This document shows, one piece after another, positions 1 to 10,317 of a DNA stretch of 64,000 nucleotides (its first letter is position 1; the number at the start of each line of letters is the position of its first letter). This stretch comes from Streptomyces flavidovirens DSM 40150 (GTDB lineage Bacteria > Actinomycetota > Actinomycetes > Streptomycetales > Streptomycetaceae). A program made the position numbers and the translations under genes. Location of the stretch: the NCBI RefSeq assembly GCF_000429085.1, contig NZ_AUBE01000003.1:389215-453214 (forward strand), read 5' to 3'. Below the pieces are notes generated by a model. It was given only the letters and a program-made list of their open reading frames with translations. It did not search any database and was not told where the DNA came from.

Positions 1-1530
1 CCGGTCCAGGTCCGCCCGACACCCCTCGGGGAGCTGGCCGAACGGCTGGGTATCGAGGCCCGAGCCGTCGAGAGCGCAGCCGAGGTCACCGGAATCACGC
101 ACGACTCCCGCGCGGTCAGGCCAGGCGATCTGTACGCCGCCCTGCCCGGCGCGCGCCTGCACGGCGCGGACTTCGCCACGCAGGCGGCGGGACTCGGCGC
201 GGCCGCGATCCTCACCGACCCCACCGGCGCCGAGCGGGCCGCGGCCACGGGCCTGCCGGCCCTGGTCGTCGAGGACCCGCGCGGCCGGATGGGTGAGCTC
301 GCCACCGAGATCTACGGCCACCCCGGCGACGCCCTGCTCCAGCTCGGCATCACCGGCACGTCCGGCAAGACCACCACGGCGTACCTCGTCGAGGGCGGTC
401 TGCGGGCGGCCGGCCGGAAGACCGGTCTCATCGGTACGGTCGAGATGCGCATCGGCGACGAGCGCATCAAGTCCGAGCGCACCACCCCCGAGGCCACCGA
501 CCTCCAGGCCCTCTTCGCCGTCATGCGCGAACGCGGCGTCGAGGCGGTCGCCATGGAGGTCTCCAGCCACGCGCTGGTGCTCGGCCGGGTCGACGGCTGC
601 GTCTTCGACGTCGCGGTCTTCAACAACCTGAGCCCCGAGCACATGGAATTCCACTCCGACATGGAGGACTACTTCCAGGCGAAGGCACGTCTCTTCAGCC
701 CGGAGCGCAGCAAGGTCGGCGTCGTCAACTTCGACGACGACTACGGCCGCAGGCTCATCACCGAGTCGGGCGTCCCGGTCACCTCCTTCTCCGCCGAGGG
801 CCACCCGGACGCCGACTGGCGCGCCGAGGGCGTCGAAGTCGGCCCGTTCAGCAGTACGTTCACGGTTGCCGGCCCCAGGGGCGAGCGCGTCGCCGCGACC
901 GCCCCGCTGGCAGGGCCCTTCAACGTCGCCAACACGCTCGCCGCGATCGTCACCCTCGCCGTCGCGGGCGTCGACCCGCAGACCGCCGCCGACGGCATCG
1001 CCGCAGTCCCCGGCGTACCGGGCCGCCTGGAGCGCGTGGACGAGGGCCAGCCGTACCTCGCCGTCGTCGACTACGCCCACAAGACGGACGCTGTCGAATC
1101 GGTCCTGCGCGCCCTGCGCAAGGTCACCGAGGGCGAGCTGCACATCGTGCTCGGCTGCGGCGGCGACCGCGACAAGCAGAAGCGGCCCTCGATGGGCGCC
1201 GCGGCCGCCCGCCTCGCCGACACCGCCGTACTGACCTCCGACAACCCGCGCTCCGAGGACCCCCTCGCGATCCTCGCCGCGATGCTCGCGGGCGCCGCCG
1301 AGGTGCCCGCGCACGAGCGCGGCGACGTCCTGGTCGACGCCGACCGCGCCTCGGCCATCGCGGCGGCGGTCGCCCGCGCCAAGCCCGGTGACACCGTGCT
1401 CGTCGCGGGCAAGGGGCACGAGCAGGGACAGGACCTCGCCGGAGTGGTACGCCCCTTCGACGACCGCCAGGTCCTCCGGGCCGCCATCCGCAGCGCCGGA
1501 CCGTTCCACGAGGGCGGGGTGACCCGGTGA
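1..1530 (+). CDS. murE: UDP-MurNAc-tripeptide synthetase MurE (5' end outside window)
   Basis: This Mur ligase adds diaminopimelate to UDP-MurNAc-L-Ala-D-Glu in the cytoplasm during peptidoglycan precursor synthesis. The frame is open from the first base with no stop, so the gene begins upstream and the in-frame ATG at 289 is internal. The visible 509 residues contain the ATP-binding loop GITGTSGKTT (about residue 116), a segment YFQAKARLF that should hold the carbamoylated lysine, and the substrate-recognition motif DNPRSEDP (about residue 413), typical of diaminopimelate-adding enzymes. Streptomyces uses the LL isomer, which the sequence alone cannot show. Its stop overlaps the GTG start of murF in GTGA, so the two are probably translationally coupled. 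Confidence 0.96.
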   Translation, partial: PVQVRPTPLGELAERLGIEARAVESAAEVTGITHDSRAVRPGDLYAALPGARLHGADFATQAAGLGAAAILTDPTGAERAAATGLPALVVEDPRGRMGELATEIYGHPGDALLQLGITGTSGKTTTAYLVEGGLRAAGRKTGLIGTVEMRIGDERIKSERTTPEATDLQALFAVMRERGVEAVAMEVSSHALVLGRVDGCVFDVAVFNNLSPEHMEFHSDMEDYFQAKARLFSPERSKVGVVNFDDDYGRRLITESGVPVTSFSAEGHPDADWRAEGVEVGPFSSTFTVAGPRGERVAATAPLAGPFNVANTLAAIVTLAVAGVDPQTAADGIAAVPGVPGRLERVDEGQPYLAVVDYAHKTDAVESVLRALRKVTEGELHIVLGCGGDRDKQKRPSMGAAAARLADTAVLTSDNPRSEDPLAILAAMLAGAAEVPAHERGDVLVDADRASAIAAAVARAKPGDTVLVAGKGHEQGQDLAGVVRPFDDRQVLRAAIRSAGPFHEGGVTR

Positions 1531-2942
1531 TCGCACTCTCCCTCGCCGAGATCGCCGGAATCACCGGCGGGCAGTCGCACGACATACCGGACAGCGGCCT
1601 GAAGGTCACCGGTCCCGTCGTCATCGACTCCCGCGAGGTGCGGCCCGGCAGCCTCTTCGCCGCCTTCGCGGGCGAGCGCGTCGACGGCCACGACTACGCC
1701 GAGCAGGCCGTCGCCTCGGGCGCGGCAGCCGTGCTGGCCACCCGGCCCGTCGGCGTACCCGCCATCGTCGTGGACAACGTCACCGAGGCGCTGGGCGCCC
1801 TGGCCCGCGCCGTCGTCGAACGGCTCGGCACGAAGGTCGTCGCCCTGACCGGCTCGGCCGGCAAGACGTCCACCAAGGACCTGATCGCCCAGCTCCTGGA
1901 GCGCAAGGCCCCCACGGTCTGGACGCCCGGCTCCCTCAACAACGAGATCGGCCTGCCCCTCACCGCCCTGCGCGCCACCGAGGAGACCGAGCACCTGGTC
2001 CTCGAAATGGGTGCGCGCGGCATCGGCCACATCCGGTACCTCACCGAGCTGACCCCGCCGCACATCGGCCTCGTACTGAACGTCGGCACCGCCCACATCG
2101 GCGAGTTCGGCGGCCGCGAGCAGATCGCCGAGGCCAAGGGCGAGATGGTCGAGGCGCTGCCGGCGGCGGACGCGGGCGGTGTGGCCGTGCTCAACGCCGA
2201 CGACCAGCTCGTACGGGCCATGGCGTCCCGTACCAAGGCCCGCGTGCTGCTCTTCGGCGAGGCCGCGGATGCTGACGTACGGGCCGAAAATGTCCGGCTC
2301 ACCGGGAACGGACAGCCGGCCTTCAGCCTTCACACACCCACCGGGTGCAGTGACGTGACCATGCGGCTGTACGGTGAGCACCACGTGTCGAACGCGCTCG
2401 CCGCGGCCGCCGTCGCCCATGAGCTGGGCATGTCCGTGGACGAGATCGCCACCGCGCTCTCCGAGGCGGGCACGCTGTCCCGCTGGCGCATGGAGGTCAC
2501 CGAGCGTCCTGACGGCGTGACGGTCGTCAACGACGCCTACAACGCGAACCCCGAATCCATGCGAGCCGCCCTGCGTGCGCTCGCGGCCATGGGCACGGGG
2601 CGTCGTACGTGGGCGGTGCTCGGCCAGATGGCCGAGCTGGGTGACGATTCGCTCGCCGAGCACGACGCGGTCGGACGGCTCGCCGTCCGGCTCAACGTCA
2701 GCAAGCTCGTGGCAGTCGGGGGCAGAGAAGCGGCCTGGCTGCAGCTGGGCGCTTACAACGAGGGTTCGTGGGGTGAGGAGTCGGTGCACGTGTCCGACGC
2801 GCAAGCGGCGGTCGACCTGTTGCGCAGTGAACTGCGTCCGGGAGACGTCGTGCTGGTGAAGGCTTCCAGGTCGGTCGGTCTCGAGCGGGTCGCCCAGGCG
2901 CTCCTCGACCACCGCGCCGAGGGCGAGGTCACCGGCCGATGA
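1527..2942 (+). CDS. murF: UDP-MurNAc-tripeptide--D-alanyl-D-alanine ligase MurF
   Basis: MurF adds the D-Ala-D-Ala dipeptide, completing the cytoplasmic UDP-MurNAc-pentapeptide. The 471-residue product has the usual Mur-ligase order: an N-terminal substrate domain, a central ATPase domain with the loop [14 protein letters not shown] near residue 107, and a C-terminal domain with [13 protein letters not shown], characteristic of MurF. The GTG start at 1527 overlaps the murE stop, and its own stop overlaps the ATG of mraY at 2939. Length is normal for the family. It lies in the continuous mur/fts transcription unit. Confidence 0.97.
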   Translation: MIALSLAEIAGITGGQSHDIPDSGLKVTGPVVIDSREVRPGSLFAAFAGERVDGHDYAEQAVASGAAAVLATRPVGVPAIVVDNVTEALGALARAVVERLGTKVVALTGSAGKTSTKDLIAQLLERKAPTVWTPGSLNNEIGLPLTALRATEETEHLVLEMGARGIGHIRYLTELTPPHIGLVLNVGTAHIGEFGGREQIAEAKGEMVEALPAADAGGVAVLNADDQLVRAMASRTKARVLLFGEAADADVRAENVRLTGNGQPAFSLHTPTGCSDVTMRLYGEHHVSNALAAAAVAHELGMSVDEIATALSEAGTLSRWRMEVTERPDGVTVVNDAYNANPESMRAALRALAAMGTGRRTWAVLGQMAELGDDSLAEHDAVGRLAVRLNVSKLVAVGGREAAWLQLGAYNEGSWGEESVHVSDAQAAVDLLRSELRPGDVVLVKASRSVGLERVAQALLDHRAEGEVTGR

Positions 2943-4009
2943 GGCAGATCCTCTTCGCGGGAGTGATCGGGCTCTTTCTGACCCTGATCGGTACCCCGCT
3001 GCTCATCAAACTGCTGGCCCGCAAGGGGTACGGGCAGTTCATCCGGGACGACGGTCCGCGCGGCCACCACGGCAAGCGCGGCACCCCCACCATGGGCGGC
3101 ATCGCCTTCATCCTGGCCACGCTCATCGCGTACGCCCTGGCGAAGGTGATCACCGGCGAGAAGCCGAGCGCCTCCGGTCTGCTGGTGCTGTTCCTCATGG
3201 CGGGCATGGGCCTGGTCGGCTTCCTCGACGACTACATCAAGATCGTCAAGCAGCGTTCGCTGGGCCTGCGGGCCAAGGCGAAGATGGCCGGACAGCTGAT
3301 CGTCGGCATCGCTTTCGCCGTCCTGGCCCTGCAGTTCAAGGACGTACGCGGCAACGCCCCGGCGTCCACCAGGCTCTCCTTCGTCCAGGACTTCGGCTGG
3401 TCGATCGGGCCGGTGCTGTTCGTGGTCTGGGCGCTGTTCATGATCCTGGCGATGTCGAACGGTGTGAACCTCACCGACGGCCTCGACGGTCTCGCCACCG
3501 GCGCCTCCGTGATGGTCTTCGGCGCGTACACCTTCATCGGCCTGTGGCAGTTCCAGGAGTCCTGCGCCGACGCGCCGAGCCTGACCAACCCGGAAGCCTG
3601 TTTCGACGTACGAGATCCACTCGACCTGGCGGTCGTCGCCGCCGCCCTCATGGGCGCCTGCTTCGGCTTCCTGTGGTGGAACACCTCGCCCGCCAAGATC
3701 TTCATGGGTGACACCGGTTCGCTCGCCCTCGGCGGCGCGCTCGCGGGTCTGGCGATCTGCTCCCGCACCGAGTTCCTGATGGCGCTCCTCGGCGGCCTGT
3801 TCGTCCTCATCACGATGTCCGTCGTGATCCAGGTCGGCTCGTTCAAGATGACCGGCAAGCGCGTTTTCAAGATGGCGCCACTCCAGCATCACTTCGAACT
3901 CAAGGGCTGGTCCGAAGTCCTTGTGGTGGTCCGCTTCTGGATCATCCAGGGCATGTGCGTGATCATCGGCCTCGGGCTCTTCTACGCGGGCTGGGCGGCC
4001 GACAAGTGA
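2939..4009 (+). CDS. mraY: Phospho-MurNAc-pentapeptide translocase MraY
   Basis: MraY transfers phospho-MurNAc-pentapeptide from UDP to undecaprenyl phosphate, making lipid I at the inner face of the membrane. The 356-residue protein is polytopic, with about ten hydrophobic segments. It shows the family motifs [18 protein letters not shown] (about residues 38-55), FLDDYIK (about 96-102) and [12 protein letters not shown] (about 178-189), which supply the Mg-binding aspartates. The ATG overlaps the murF stop, and the TGA stop overlaps the GTG of murD at 4006. Confidence 0.97.
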   Translation: MRQILFAGVIGLFLTLIGTPLLIKLLARKGYGQFIRDDGPRGHHGKRGTPTMGGIAFILATLIAYALAKVITGEKPSASGLLVLFLMAGMGLVGFLDDYIKIVKQRSLGLRAKAKMAGQLIVGIAFAVLALQFKDVRGNAPASTRLSFVQDFGWSIGPVLFVVWALFMILAMSNGVNLTDGLDGLATGASVMVFGAYTFIGLWQFQESCADAPSLTNPEACFDVRDPLDLAVVAAALMGACFGFLWWNTSPAKIFMGDTGSLALGGALAGLAICSRTEFLMALLGGLFVLITMSVVIQVGSFKMTGKRVFKMAPLQHHFELKGWSEVLVVVRFWIIQGMCVIIGLGLFYAGWAADK

Positions 4010-5424
4010 CAGCAGTGACCTGGACCGGCAAGCGGGTGACCGTCGCGGGTCTTGGCGTCTCCGGGATCCCCGCGGCACGTGTGCTGCGGGGGCTCGGGGC
4101 CCACGTCACCGTCGTCAACGACGGCGACGACGAGCGCTCGCGCGCCCAGGCCGCCGAACTCGAAGCCCTGGGCGTCACCGTCCGCCTGGGCGACGGCGCG
4201 TCCCTCCCCGAGGGCACCGAGCTGATCGTCACCGCGCCCGGCTGGAAGCCTGACAAGCCGCTCTTCCTGGCCGCCGCGAAGGCGGGCGTGGAGATCTGGG
4301 GCGACGTGGAGCTGGCCTGGCGCCTGCGGGGCCCCGACGCGGCTCCCTGGCTCGCGGTCACCGGCACCAACGGCAAGACCACGACCGTACGCATGCTGGC
4401 CTCCATCCTGGAGGCCGCCGGGCTGCGTACCGCCGCCGTGGGCAACATCGGCGTATCCCTGCTGGACGCCGTCCTCGGCGACGAGAAGTACGACGTACTG
4501 GCCGTCGAGCTCTCCAGCTACCAGCTGCACTGGGCGCCGTCGCTGCGCGCCCACTCCGCGGCCGTGCTGAACCTCGCCCCCGACCACCTCGACTGGCACG
4601 GCTCCATGCAGGCGTACGCCGCCGACAAGGGCCGGATCTACGAGGGCAACCAGGTCGCCTGCGTCTACAACGTCCAGGACCCCGCGACCGAGGCCCTGGT
4701 CCGCGAGGCCGACGTCCAGGAGGGCTGCCGCGCGATCGGCTTCACCCTCGGCCCGCCCGCGCCCTCCCAACTCGGTGTCGTGGACGGCATCCTGGTCGAC
4801 CGGGCCTTCGTCGAGAACCGCCAGAAGAACGCCCAGGAGCTCGCGGACGTCTCCGACGTCAACCCGCCCGCCCCGCACAACATCGCCAACGCCCTCGCGG
4901 CAGCGGCCCTCGCCCGCGCGTACGGCGTCGAGCCGGCCGCTGTGTGCGACGGCCTGCGGGCCTTTCGCCCCGACGCCCACCGCATCGAGCACGTGGCGGA
5001 CGTCGGGGGAGTGGATTACGTCGACGACTCCAAGGCGACCAACACCCACGCCGCCGAGGCCTCCCTGGCGGCGTACGACCCCATCGTGTGGGTCGCGGGC
5101 GGCCTCGCCAAGGGCGCCACCTTCGACGAGCTCGTCGAGAAGTCGGCAAAGCGACTGCGCGGCGCCGTCCTCATCGGCGCCGACCGCGCCCTGATCCGCG
5201 AAGCCCTCGCGCGACACGCGCCCGAAGTACCGGTGGTCGACCTCGACCGGACCGACACTGGGGCGATGTCGGCGGCGGTCCGGGAAGCGGCGCGGCTCGC
5301 GCGGCCCGGGGACACGGTCCTGCTGGCCCCGGCCTGCGCCTCCATGGACATGTTCACCAACTACAACAAGCGTGGCGAGGCATTCGCCGACGCCGTACGG
5401 GAGTTGGCTCCGGAGCGCGATTAG
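4006..5424 (+). CDS. murD: UDP-MurNAc-L-alanine--D-glutamate ligase MurD
   Basis: MurD adds D-glutamate to UDP-MurNAc-L-Ala. I chose the GTG at 4006 because it overlaps the mraY stop, matching the coupling seen through the operon, and because the protein then begins with a Rossmann-like strand ([12 protein letters not shown]) soon after the start. A second GTG at 4015 is possible. The longer frame from 3955 runs into mraY and is unlikely. The 472 residues contain the ATP loop [14 protein letters not shown] near residue 118 and a C-terminal DSKATNTHA segment typical of MurD. Confidence 0.95.
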   Translation: MTAVTWTGKRVTVAGLGVSGIPAARVLRGLGAHVTVVNDGDDERSRAQAAELEALGVTVRLGDGASLPEGTELIVTAPGWKPDKPLFLAAAKAGVEIWGDVELAWRLRGPDAAPWLAVTGTNGKTTTVRMLASILEAAGLRTAAVGNIGVSLLDAVLGDEKYDVLAVELSSYQLHWAPSLRAHSAAVLNLAPDHLDWHGSMQAYAADKGRIYEGNQVACVYNVQDPATEALVREADVQEGCRAIGFTLGPPAPSQLGVVDGILVDRAFVENRQKNAQELADVSDVNPPAPHNIANALAAAALARAYGVEPAAVCDGLRAFRPDAHRIEHVADVGGVDYVDDSKATNTHAAEASLAAYDPIVWVAGGLAKGATFDELVEKSAKRLRGAVLIGADRALIREALARHAPEVPVVDLDRTDTGAMSAAVREAARLARPGDTVLLAPACASMDMFTNYNKRGEAFADAVRELAPERD

Positions 5425-5481
5425 CGACCGGTCCCCGCGCCGGACCGGTCGGCGCAGCTCAGGAGTGGAGGGGACACCGAG

Positions 5482-6867
5482 ATGTTGGCCGACGACATCG
5501 CCCCGCGCGGTCGCACCGTGCTGCGCGGGCGCACAGGGACGGCCGGGACGCGGACCGCCCGCCGTCCCGCCCCCGTGGTACGCCGCCGCGGCACGCTCCT
5601 GCCGAGACCGCCCGGCGACGGTCCGCGCCGCCTGTACGAGCGGGCGCGCCGCACCTGGGACCGGCCTCTCACGGCGTACTACCTCATCCTGGGCAGCGCC
5701 CTGCTGATCACCGTGCTCGGCCTGGTGATGGTCTACTCCGCCTCGATGATCAAGGCGCTGGAGCTGTCGCTGCCCGCCTCGTACTTCTTCCGCAAGCAGT
5801 TCGTCGCGGCGGTCATCGGAACGGCCCTGCTGTTCGCCGCCTCCCGGATGCCCGCCAAGCTGCACCGCGCGCTGTCCTACCCGCTGCTGGCCGTGACCGT
5901 CTTCCTGATGGTGCTCGTCCAGATCCCCGGAATAGGGGTGGCCATCGGCGGCAACCAGAACTGGATCTCGCTCGGCGGCCCCTTCATGCTCCAGCCCAGC
6001 GAGTTCGGCAAGCTGGCCCTCGTGCTGTGGGGGGCCGACCTGCTCGCCCGCAAGCAGGAGAGGCGACTGCTGACCCAGTGGAAGCACATGCTGGTGCCGC
6101 TCGTGCCCGTCGCCTTCCTGCTCCTCGGCCTGATCATGCTCGGCGGCGACATGGGTACGGCGATCCTCCTCACCGCGATCCTCTTCGGTCTGCTGTGGCT
6201 CGCGGGGGCGCCCACCCGGCTCTTCGCCGGTGTCCTCGGCTTCGCCGCGCTGGTCGGGTTCGTACTGATCAGCAACAACGCCAACCGGATGTCACGGCTG
6301 GCCTGCACCGGCGCGACCGATCTCGGCCCCAAGGGTGAATGCTGGCAGGCGGTGCACGGAATCTATGCTCTCGCCTCAGGCGGATGGTTCGGTTCCGGAC
6401 TGGGGGCAAGTGTGGAGAAATGGGGGCAACTCCCCGAGCCTCACACGGACTTCATCTTCGCCATCACCGGTGAGGAACTGGGTCTGGCGGGGACGCTGTC
6501 CGTACTCGCCCTCTTCGCGGCTCTAGGCTATGCGGGTATCCGCGTGGCCGGACGCACGGAGGACCCCTTCGTGAGGTATGCCGCGGGAGGTGTGACCACC
6601 TGGATCACGGCCCAGGCCGTGGTCAACATCGGTGCGGTGCTCGGCCTGCTGCCGATCGCCGGTGTCCCGCTCCCGCTGTTCTCGTACGGGGGCTCCTCAT
6701 TGCTGCCGACCATGTTCGCCGTAGGGTTGCTGATCGCCTTCGCGCGAGAGGATCCCGCTGCGAAGGCCGCCCTCGCCATGCGAAGGACCGTCCTGAGCAA
6801 AGGGGCCGGGGTGAGATGGAAGACAATGAGACGGCGCGTCAAGAAGCGTCCGTCCGGAGAGCGGTGA
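5482..6867 (+). CDS. ftsW: Septal SEDS glycosyltransferase FtsW
   Basis: This SEDS-family membrane protein polymerises lipid II at the septum together with a class B penicillin-binding protein. The first roughly 60 residues are arginine-rich and cytoplasmic. About ten membrane segments follow, with the SEDS landmarks GGNQNWISLGG, QPSEFGKLALV and the C-terminal GVPLPLFSYGGSSLL. The tail is strongly basic (RRRVKKRP). The ATG at 5482 is preceded by a good ribosome-binding site (GGAGGGG near 5466). It follows murD by 57 bp, the first real gap after murE. RodA is the nearest alternative, but position between murD and murG favours FtsW. Confidence 0.95.
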   Translation: MLADDIAPRGRTVLRGRTGTAGTRTARRPAPVVRRRGTLLPRPPGDGPRRLYERARRTWDRPLTAYYLILGSALLITVLGLVMVYSASMIKALELSLPASYFFRKQFVAAVIGTALLFAASRMPAKLHRALSYPLLAVTVFLMVLVQIPGIGVAIGGNQNWISLGGPFMLQPSEFGKLALVLWGADLLARKQERRLLTQWKHMLVPLVPVAFLLLGLIMLGGDMGTAILLTAILFGLLWLAGAPTRLFAGVLGFAALVGFVLISNNANRMSRLACTGATDLGPKGECWQAVHGIYALASGGWFGSGLGASVEKWGQLPEPHTDFIFAITGEELGLAGTLSVLALFAALGYAGIRVAGRTEDPFVRYAAGGVTTWITAQAVVNIGAVLGLLPIAGVPLPLFSYGGSSLLPTMFAVGLLIAFAREDPAAKAALAMRRTVLSKGAGVRWKTMRRRVKKRPSGER

Positions 6868-6873
6868 ATTTCG

Positions 6874-7968
6874 GTGCATGTCGTACTCGCCGGTGGGGGG
6901 ACCGCCGGCCACATCGAGCCCGCGCTTGCCCTCGCGGACGCACTGCGGAGGCAGGACCCTTCCGTGGGCATCACAGCCCTCGGCACGGAGCGCGGACTTG
7001 AGACCAGGCTCGTACCCGAGCGCGGCTACGAACTCGGGCTCATCCCCGCGGTCCCGCTGCCCCGTAAACCCACCCCGGAGCTGATCACCGTCCCCGGGCG
7101 GCTGCGCGGCACCATCAAGGCCGCCGAGCAGATCCTGGAGCGTACGAAGGCGGACTGCGTCGTCGGCTTCGGCGGCTACGTCGCCCTGCCCGGCTACCTC
7201 GCGGCCAAGCGCCTCGGCGTACCGATCATCGTCCACGAGGCCAACGCCAGGCCGGGCCTGGCCAACAAGATCGGCTCGCGCTACGCGCACGCCGTGGCGG
7301 TCTCCACCCCCGACAGCAAGCTGCGCGGCGCCCGCTACATCGGCATCCCGCTGCGCCGCACCATCGCCACCCTCGACCGGGCCCGGGTCCGCCCCGAGGC
7401 GCGTGCCGCCTTCGGCCTCGACCCGAACCTGCCGACGCTGCTGGTGTCCGGCGGCTCGCAGGGCGCGCGGCGCCTCAACGAGGTGATCCAGCAGGTCGCG
7501 CCGGCGCTCCAGCGCGCCGGCATCCAGATCCTGCACGCGGTCGGCCCCAAGAACGAACTGCCGCGCGTGGACAACATGCCCGGTATGCCGCCGTACATCC
7601 CGGTACCGTACGTGGACCGGATGGACCTCGCGTACGCCGCGGCCGACATGATGCTCTGCCGCGCGGGCGCGATGACCGTCGCCGAGCTCTCCGCCGTCGG
7701 GCTCCCCGCCGCCTACGTCCCGCTGCCCATCGGCAACGGCGAGCAGCGGCTCAACGCCCAGCCGGTGGTCAACGCCGGAGGCGGCCTGCTGGTCGACGAC
7801 GCGCAGCTGACACCCGAGTGGGTGCAGAGCCAGGTGCTCCCGGTCCTCGCGGACCCGCACCGGCTGTTCGAGATGTCCCGCGCCGCCGCCGAGTTCGGCC
7901 GCCGGGACGCCGACGACCTGCTCGTCGGCATGGTGTACGAGGCGATCGCCGCACGCAGGGCCGGCTGA
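6874..7968 (+). CDS. murG: UDP-GlcNAc:lipid I GlcNAc-transferase MurG
   Basis: MurG converts lipid I to lipid II at the cytoplasmic face of the membrane. The GTG at 6874 lies six bases after the ftsW stop. The 364-residue GT28 protein has the N-terminal glycine loop [16 protein letters not shown], the segment [15 protein letters not shown], and the UDP-GlcNAc site containing [13 protein letters not shown] and [18 protein letters not shown]. Length and motif order are normal. Confidence 0.97.
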   Translation: MHVVLAGGGTAGHIEPALALADALRRQDPSVGITALGTERGLETRLVPERGYELGLIPAVPLPRKPTPELITVPGRLRGTIKAAEQILERTKADCVVGFGGYVALPGYLAAKRLGVPIIVHEANARPGLANKIGSRYAHAVAVSTPDSKLRGARYIGIPLRRTIATLDRARVRPEARAAFGLDPNLPTLLVSGGSQGARRLNEVIQQVAPALQRAGIQILHAVGPKNELPRVDNMPGMPPYIPVPYVDRMDLAYAAADMMLCRAGAMTVAELSAVGLPAAYVPLPIGNGEQRLNAQPVVNAGGGLLVDDAQLTPEWVQSQVLPVLADPHRLFEMSRAAAEFGRRDADDLLVGMVYEAIAARRAG

Positions 7969-8005
7969 ACGGCCCACCGACGCAGGTGCCAGGAGGCGAC
8001 AGTCA

Positions 8006-8821
8006 GTGGCCGGACCGACGACCGCCCAGCGCGGTGAACGACAGGCGCAGGGGTCGTCGGCGGCCCGCCCGCCGCACGGCCGTCCCGGCCGGGCCGGAGC
8101 CGGCCGCCGGCTGCGGCTGCCGGGGCGCGGCGCCATGATCCTGGCGCTCGTCCTGGCGGTGCTGCTCACGGCGGGCGCGATCTGGGTGCTCTACGGCTCT
8201 TCCTGGCTGCGCGTGGAGCGGGTGAAGACCTCCGGCACGCGGGTTCTGACGTCCGATGAGGTACTGAACGCCGCGGCCGTCCCGGTCGGGGCGCCACTGA
8301 TTTCAGTCGACACGGATGCCATTGAGGACCGGCTGCGCCGGAAATTGCCCCGAATTGACGCGGTGGAAGTTGTTCGCTCATGGCCGCACGACATCGGTCT
8401 GAACGTGACCGAGCGAAAGCCGGTACTGCTGATGAAAAAGGGCGCAAACTTCATCGAAGTGGACGACGAGAGTGTGCGGTTCGCCACGGTCGCCGAGGTG
8501 CCCGAGGGCGTGCCGCTGCTGGAACTGGCGTCCGGCGACTCACCGAGCCTGCGCCGCTTCGGCGCGGACCGGCTGCTGCGTGAGGCGGTACGGGTCACGG
8601 GCGACCTGCCCGAGTCCGTCGCCCCGCACGTGCGGACCGTCCAGGTCGGCTCGTACGACTCCATCACCCTGGGGCTCGAAGGGGACCGTACTGTCACCTG
8701 GGGGAGCGCGGAGCAGGGCGAGGCCAAGGCGCGTGCGCTCGAGGCGCTCATGAAAGCAGCTCCGGCGGCCGGACACTTCAATGTGAGTGCGCCCACCGCC
8801 CCCGCCGCGTCAGGGAGTTGA
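8006..8821 (+). CDS. ftsQ: Cell division protein FtsQ
   Basis: FtsQ is a bitopic divisome protein that recruits other septal components through its extracytoplasmic domain. The GTG at 8006 follows a clear ribosome-binding site (AGGAGG near 7990). The 271-residue product has a basic cytoplasmic tail of about 45 residues, one membrane segment (about 46-68), a POTRA domain beginning LRVERVKTSG, and a C-terminal beta domain. A hairpin (GCTGGCCA at 8833-8840 with TGGCCAGC at 8851-8858) lies 11 bp after the stop and may limit read-through into ftsZ. Confidence 0.94.
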   Translation: MAGPTTAQRGERQAQGSSAARPPHGRPGRAGAGRRLRLPGRGAMILALVLAVLLTAGAIWVLYGSSWLRVERVKTSGTRVLTSDEVLNAAAVPVGAPLISVDTDAIEDRLRRKLPRIDAVEVVRSWPHDIGLNVTERKPVLLMKKGANFIEVDDESVRFATVAEVPEGVPLLELASGDSPSLRRFGADRLLREAVRVTGDLPESVAPHVRTVQVGSYDSITLGLEGDRTVTWGSAEQGEAKARALEALMKAAPAAGHFNVSAPTAPAASGS

Positions 8822-8832
8822 CGGTCATACGT

Positions 8833-8858
8833 GCTGGCCAGCACCCTGGTTGGCCAGC
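8833..8858 (+). terminator. Hairpin after ftsQ, possible weak terminator
   Basis: GCTGGCCA (8833-8840) and TGGCCAGC (8851-8858) are perfect inverted copies, separated by ten bases in which ACC and GGT can also pair. There is no U-tract after it, so it may attenuate rather than stop transcription from ftsQ into ftsZ. It could also be a protein-binding site. Confidence 0.4.
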
Positions 8859-8911
8859 GATATGGGTGATCACATAGGGTGAAAAGAAAAACGGGAGGTT
8901 CGGCGTGTTCG

Positions 8912-8941
8912 TTGAACGTGCGCCACTTGTCGACTTAGTGT
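8912..8941 (+). promoter_or_regulatory. Candidate ftsZ promoter with WhiA-type cores
   Basis: TTGAAC (8912-8917) and TAGTGT (8936-8941) are separated by 18 bases and fit the main vegetative consensus, predicting a start near 8948 and an ftsZ leader of about 145 nt. The core GACAC recognised by the sporulation regulator WhiA occurs on the minus strand at 8938-8942, over the -10, and on the plus strand at 8966-8970. Multiple promoters before ftsZ are known in Streptomyces; the assignment of these bases is inference. Confidence 0.5.
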
Positions 8942-8976
8942 CCTGTTCGGAGAGTCCAAAGAACAGACACACTGGT

Positions 8977-9001
8977 AACCCTAAACTTCACCGTTAGGGT
9001 T
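8977..9001. repeat. Inverted repeat in ftsZ 5' region
   Basis: AACCCTAA (8977-8984) and TTAGGGTT (8994-9001) form a perfect 8-bp inverted repeat with a nine-base spacer, 93 bp before the ftsZ start. It is AT-richer than its surroundings. It could be an operator or, if transcription starts near 8948, a hairpin in the leader. Confidence 0.6.
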
Positions 9002-9093
9002 CGGGTCGGCGTTCGGACCGTCCCAATCGGCATCAGTCGTCGCGGCGCTGCAACCCCGCGGCGGCACGTAACTCGAGGCGAGAGGCCTTCGAC

Positions 9094-10317
9094 GTGGCAG
9101 CACCGCAGAACTACCTCGCAGTCATCAAGGTCATCGGTGTCGGCGGCGGTGGTGTCAATGCCATCAACCGAATGATCGAGGTCGGTCTCAAGGGCGTCGA
9201 GTTCATCGCGATCAACACCGACGCGCAAGCCCTGTTGATGAGCGACGCCGACGTCAAGCTCGACGTCGGACGTGAACTGACCCGCGGCCTCGGCGCCGGG
9301 GCCAACCCGGCAGTCGGCCGCAAGGCGGCAGAGGACCACCGTGAGGAGATCGAGGAGGTCCTCAAGGGGGCCGACATGGTCTTCGTCACCGCCGGCGAAG
9401 GCGGTGGCACCGGAACCGGTGGCGCACCCGTCGTCGCCAACATCGCGCGCTCGCTCGGCGCCCTCACGATCGGCGTGGTCACCCGCCCGTTCACCTTCGA
9501 GGGCAGGCGCCGGGCGAACCAGGCGGAGGACGGCATCGCCGAACTCCGCGAAGAAGTCGACACGCTCATCGTCATCCCCAACGACCGGCTGCTGTCCATC
9601 TCGGACCGCCAGGTCAGCGTGCTGGACGCCTTCAAGTCGGCGGACCAGGTCCTGCTGAGCGGCGTCCAGGGCATCACCGACCTCATCACCACCCCCGGCC
9701 TCATCAACCTCGACTTCGCCGACGTCAAGTCGGTCATGTCCGAGGCCGGTTCGGCGCTCATGGGCATCGGTTCGGCGCGCGGCGACGACCGGGCGGTGGC
9801 GGCCGCCGAGATGGCGATCTCCTCGCCGCTCCTGGAGGCGTCCATCGACGGCGCCCGTGGCGTGCTGCTCTCCATCTCGGGTGGCTCGGACCTCGGTCTG
9901 TTCGAGATCAACGAAGCGGCGCAGCTCGTGAGCGAGGCCGCCCACCCCGAGGCCAACATCATCTTCGGTGCGGTCATCGACGACGCGCTGGGCGACGAGG
10001 TACGGGTCACCGTCATCGCCGCGGGCTTCGACGGCGGACAGCCGCCGGCCCGCCGCGAGAACGTGCTCGGCGCCAGCTCGGGTGCGGCCGCCAAGCGCGA
10101 GGAGCCCGCGCCGTCCCGGCCCGCGGAGACCTCGCGGCCCGTCGGCGGCATCGGTACGGTTCCGCCGCGCGAGCGCGAGGAGCCCGCCCCGGTCCAGGCC
10201 GAGCCCGCGCCGGTGGCCGAGCTGCCGAACACGCCGGTCTCGCCGCCGCACGTACCGCCGGCCCGTCCGTACGACAGCCAGGCCGAAGAGCTGGATGTCC
10301 CGGACTTCTTGAAGTGA
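9094..10317 (+). CDS. ftsZ: Cell division GTPase FtsZ
   Basis: FtsZ is the tubulin-like GTPase that forms the Z-ring; in Streptomyces it makes hyphal cross-walls and the ladders of sporulation septa. The GTG at 9094 sits after GGCGAGAGG. The 407-residue protein has the nucleotide-binding GGGGVNAIN (about residue 18), the tubulin signature [12 protein letters not shown] (about 104-115) and the catalytic T7 loop [10 protein letters not shown] (about 205). A proline/glutamate-rich linker from about residue 320 leads to the C-terminal peptide DVPDFLK, which binds SepF and other partners. Its stop overlaps the GTG of pgeF. Confidence 0.98.
   Translation: MAAPQNYLAVIKVIGVGGGGVNAINRMIEVGLKGVEFIAINTDAQALLMSDADVKLDVGRELTRGLGAGANPAVGRKAAEDHREEIEEVLKGADMVFVTAGEGGGTGTGGAPVVANIARSLGALTIGVVTRPFTFEGRRRANQAEDGIAELREEVDTLIVIPNDRLLSISDRQVSVLDAFKSADQVLLSGVQGITDLITTPGLINLDFADVKSVMSEAGSALMGIGSARGDDRAVAAAEMAISSPLLEASIDGARGVLLSISGGSDLGLFEINEAAQLVSEAAHPEANIIFGAVIDDALGDEVRVTVIAAGFDGGQPPARRENVLGASSGAAAKREEPAPSRPAETSRPVGGIGTVPPREREEPAPVQAEPAPVAELPNTPVSPPHVPPARPYDSQAEELDVPDFLK

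Noticed and set aside
1071..2912. 613-codon minus-strand frame over murE/murF
   Set aside because: The plus-strand mur genes have full catalytic motifs over the same bases; the antisense frame has none.
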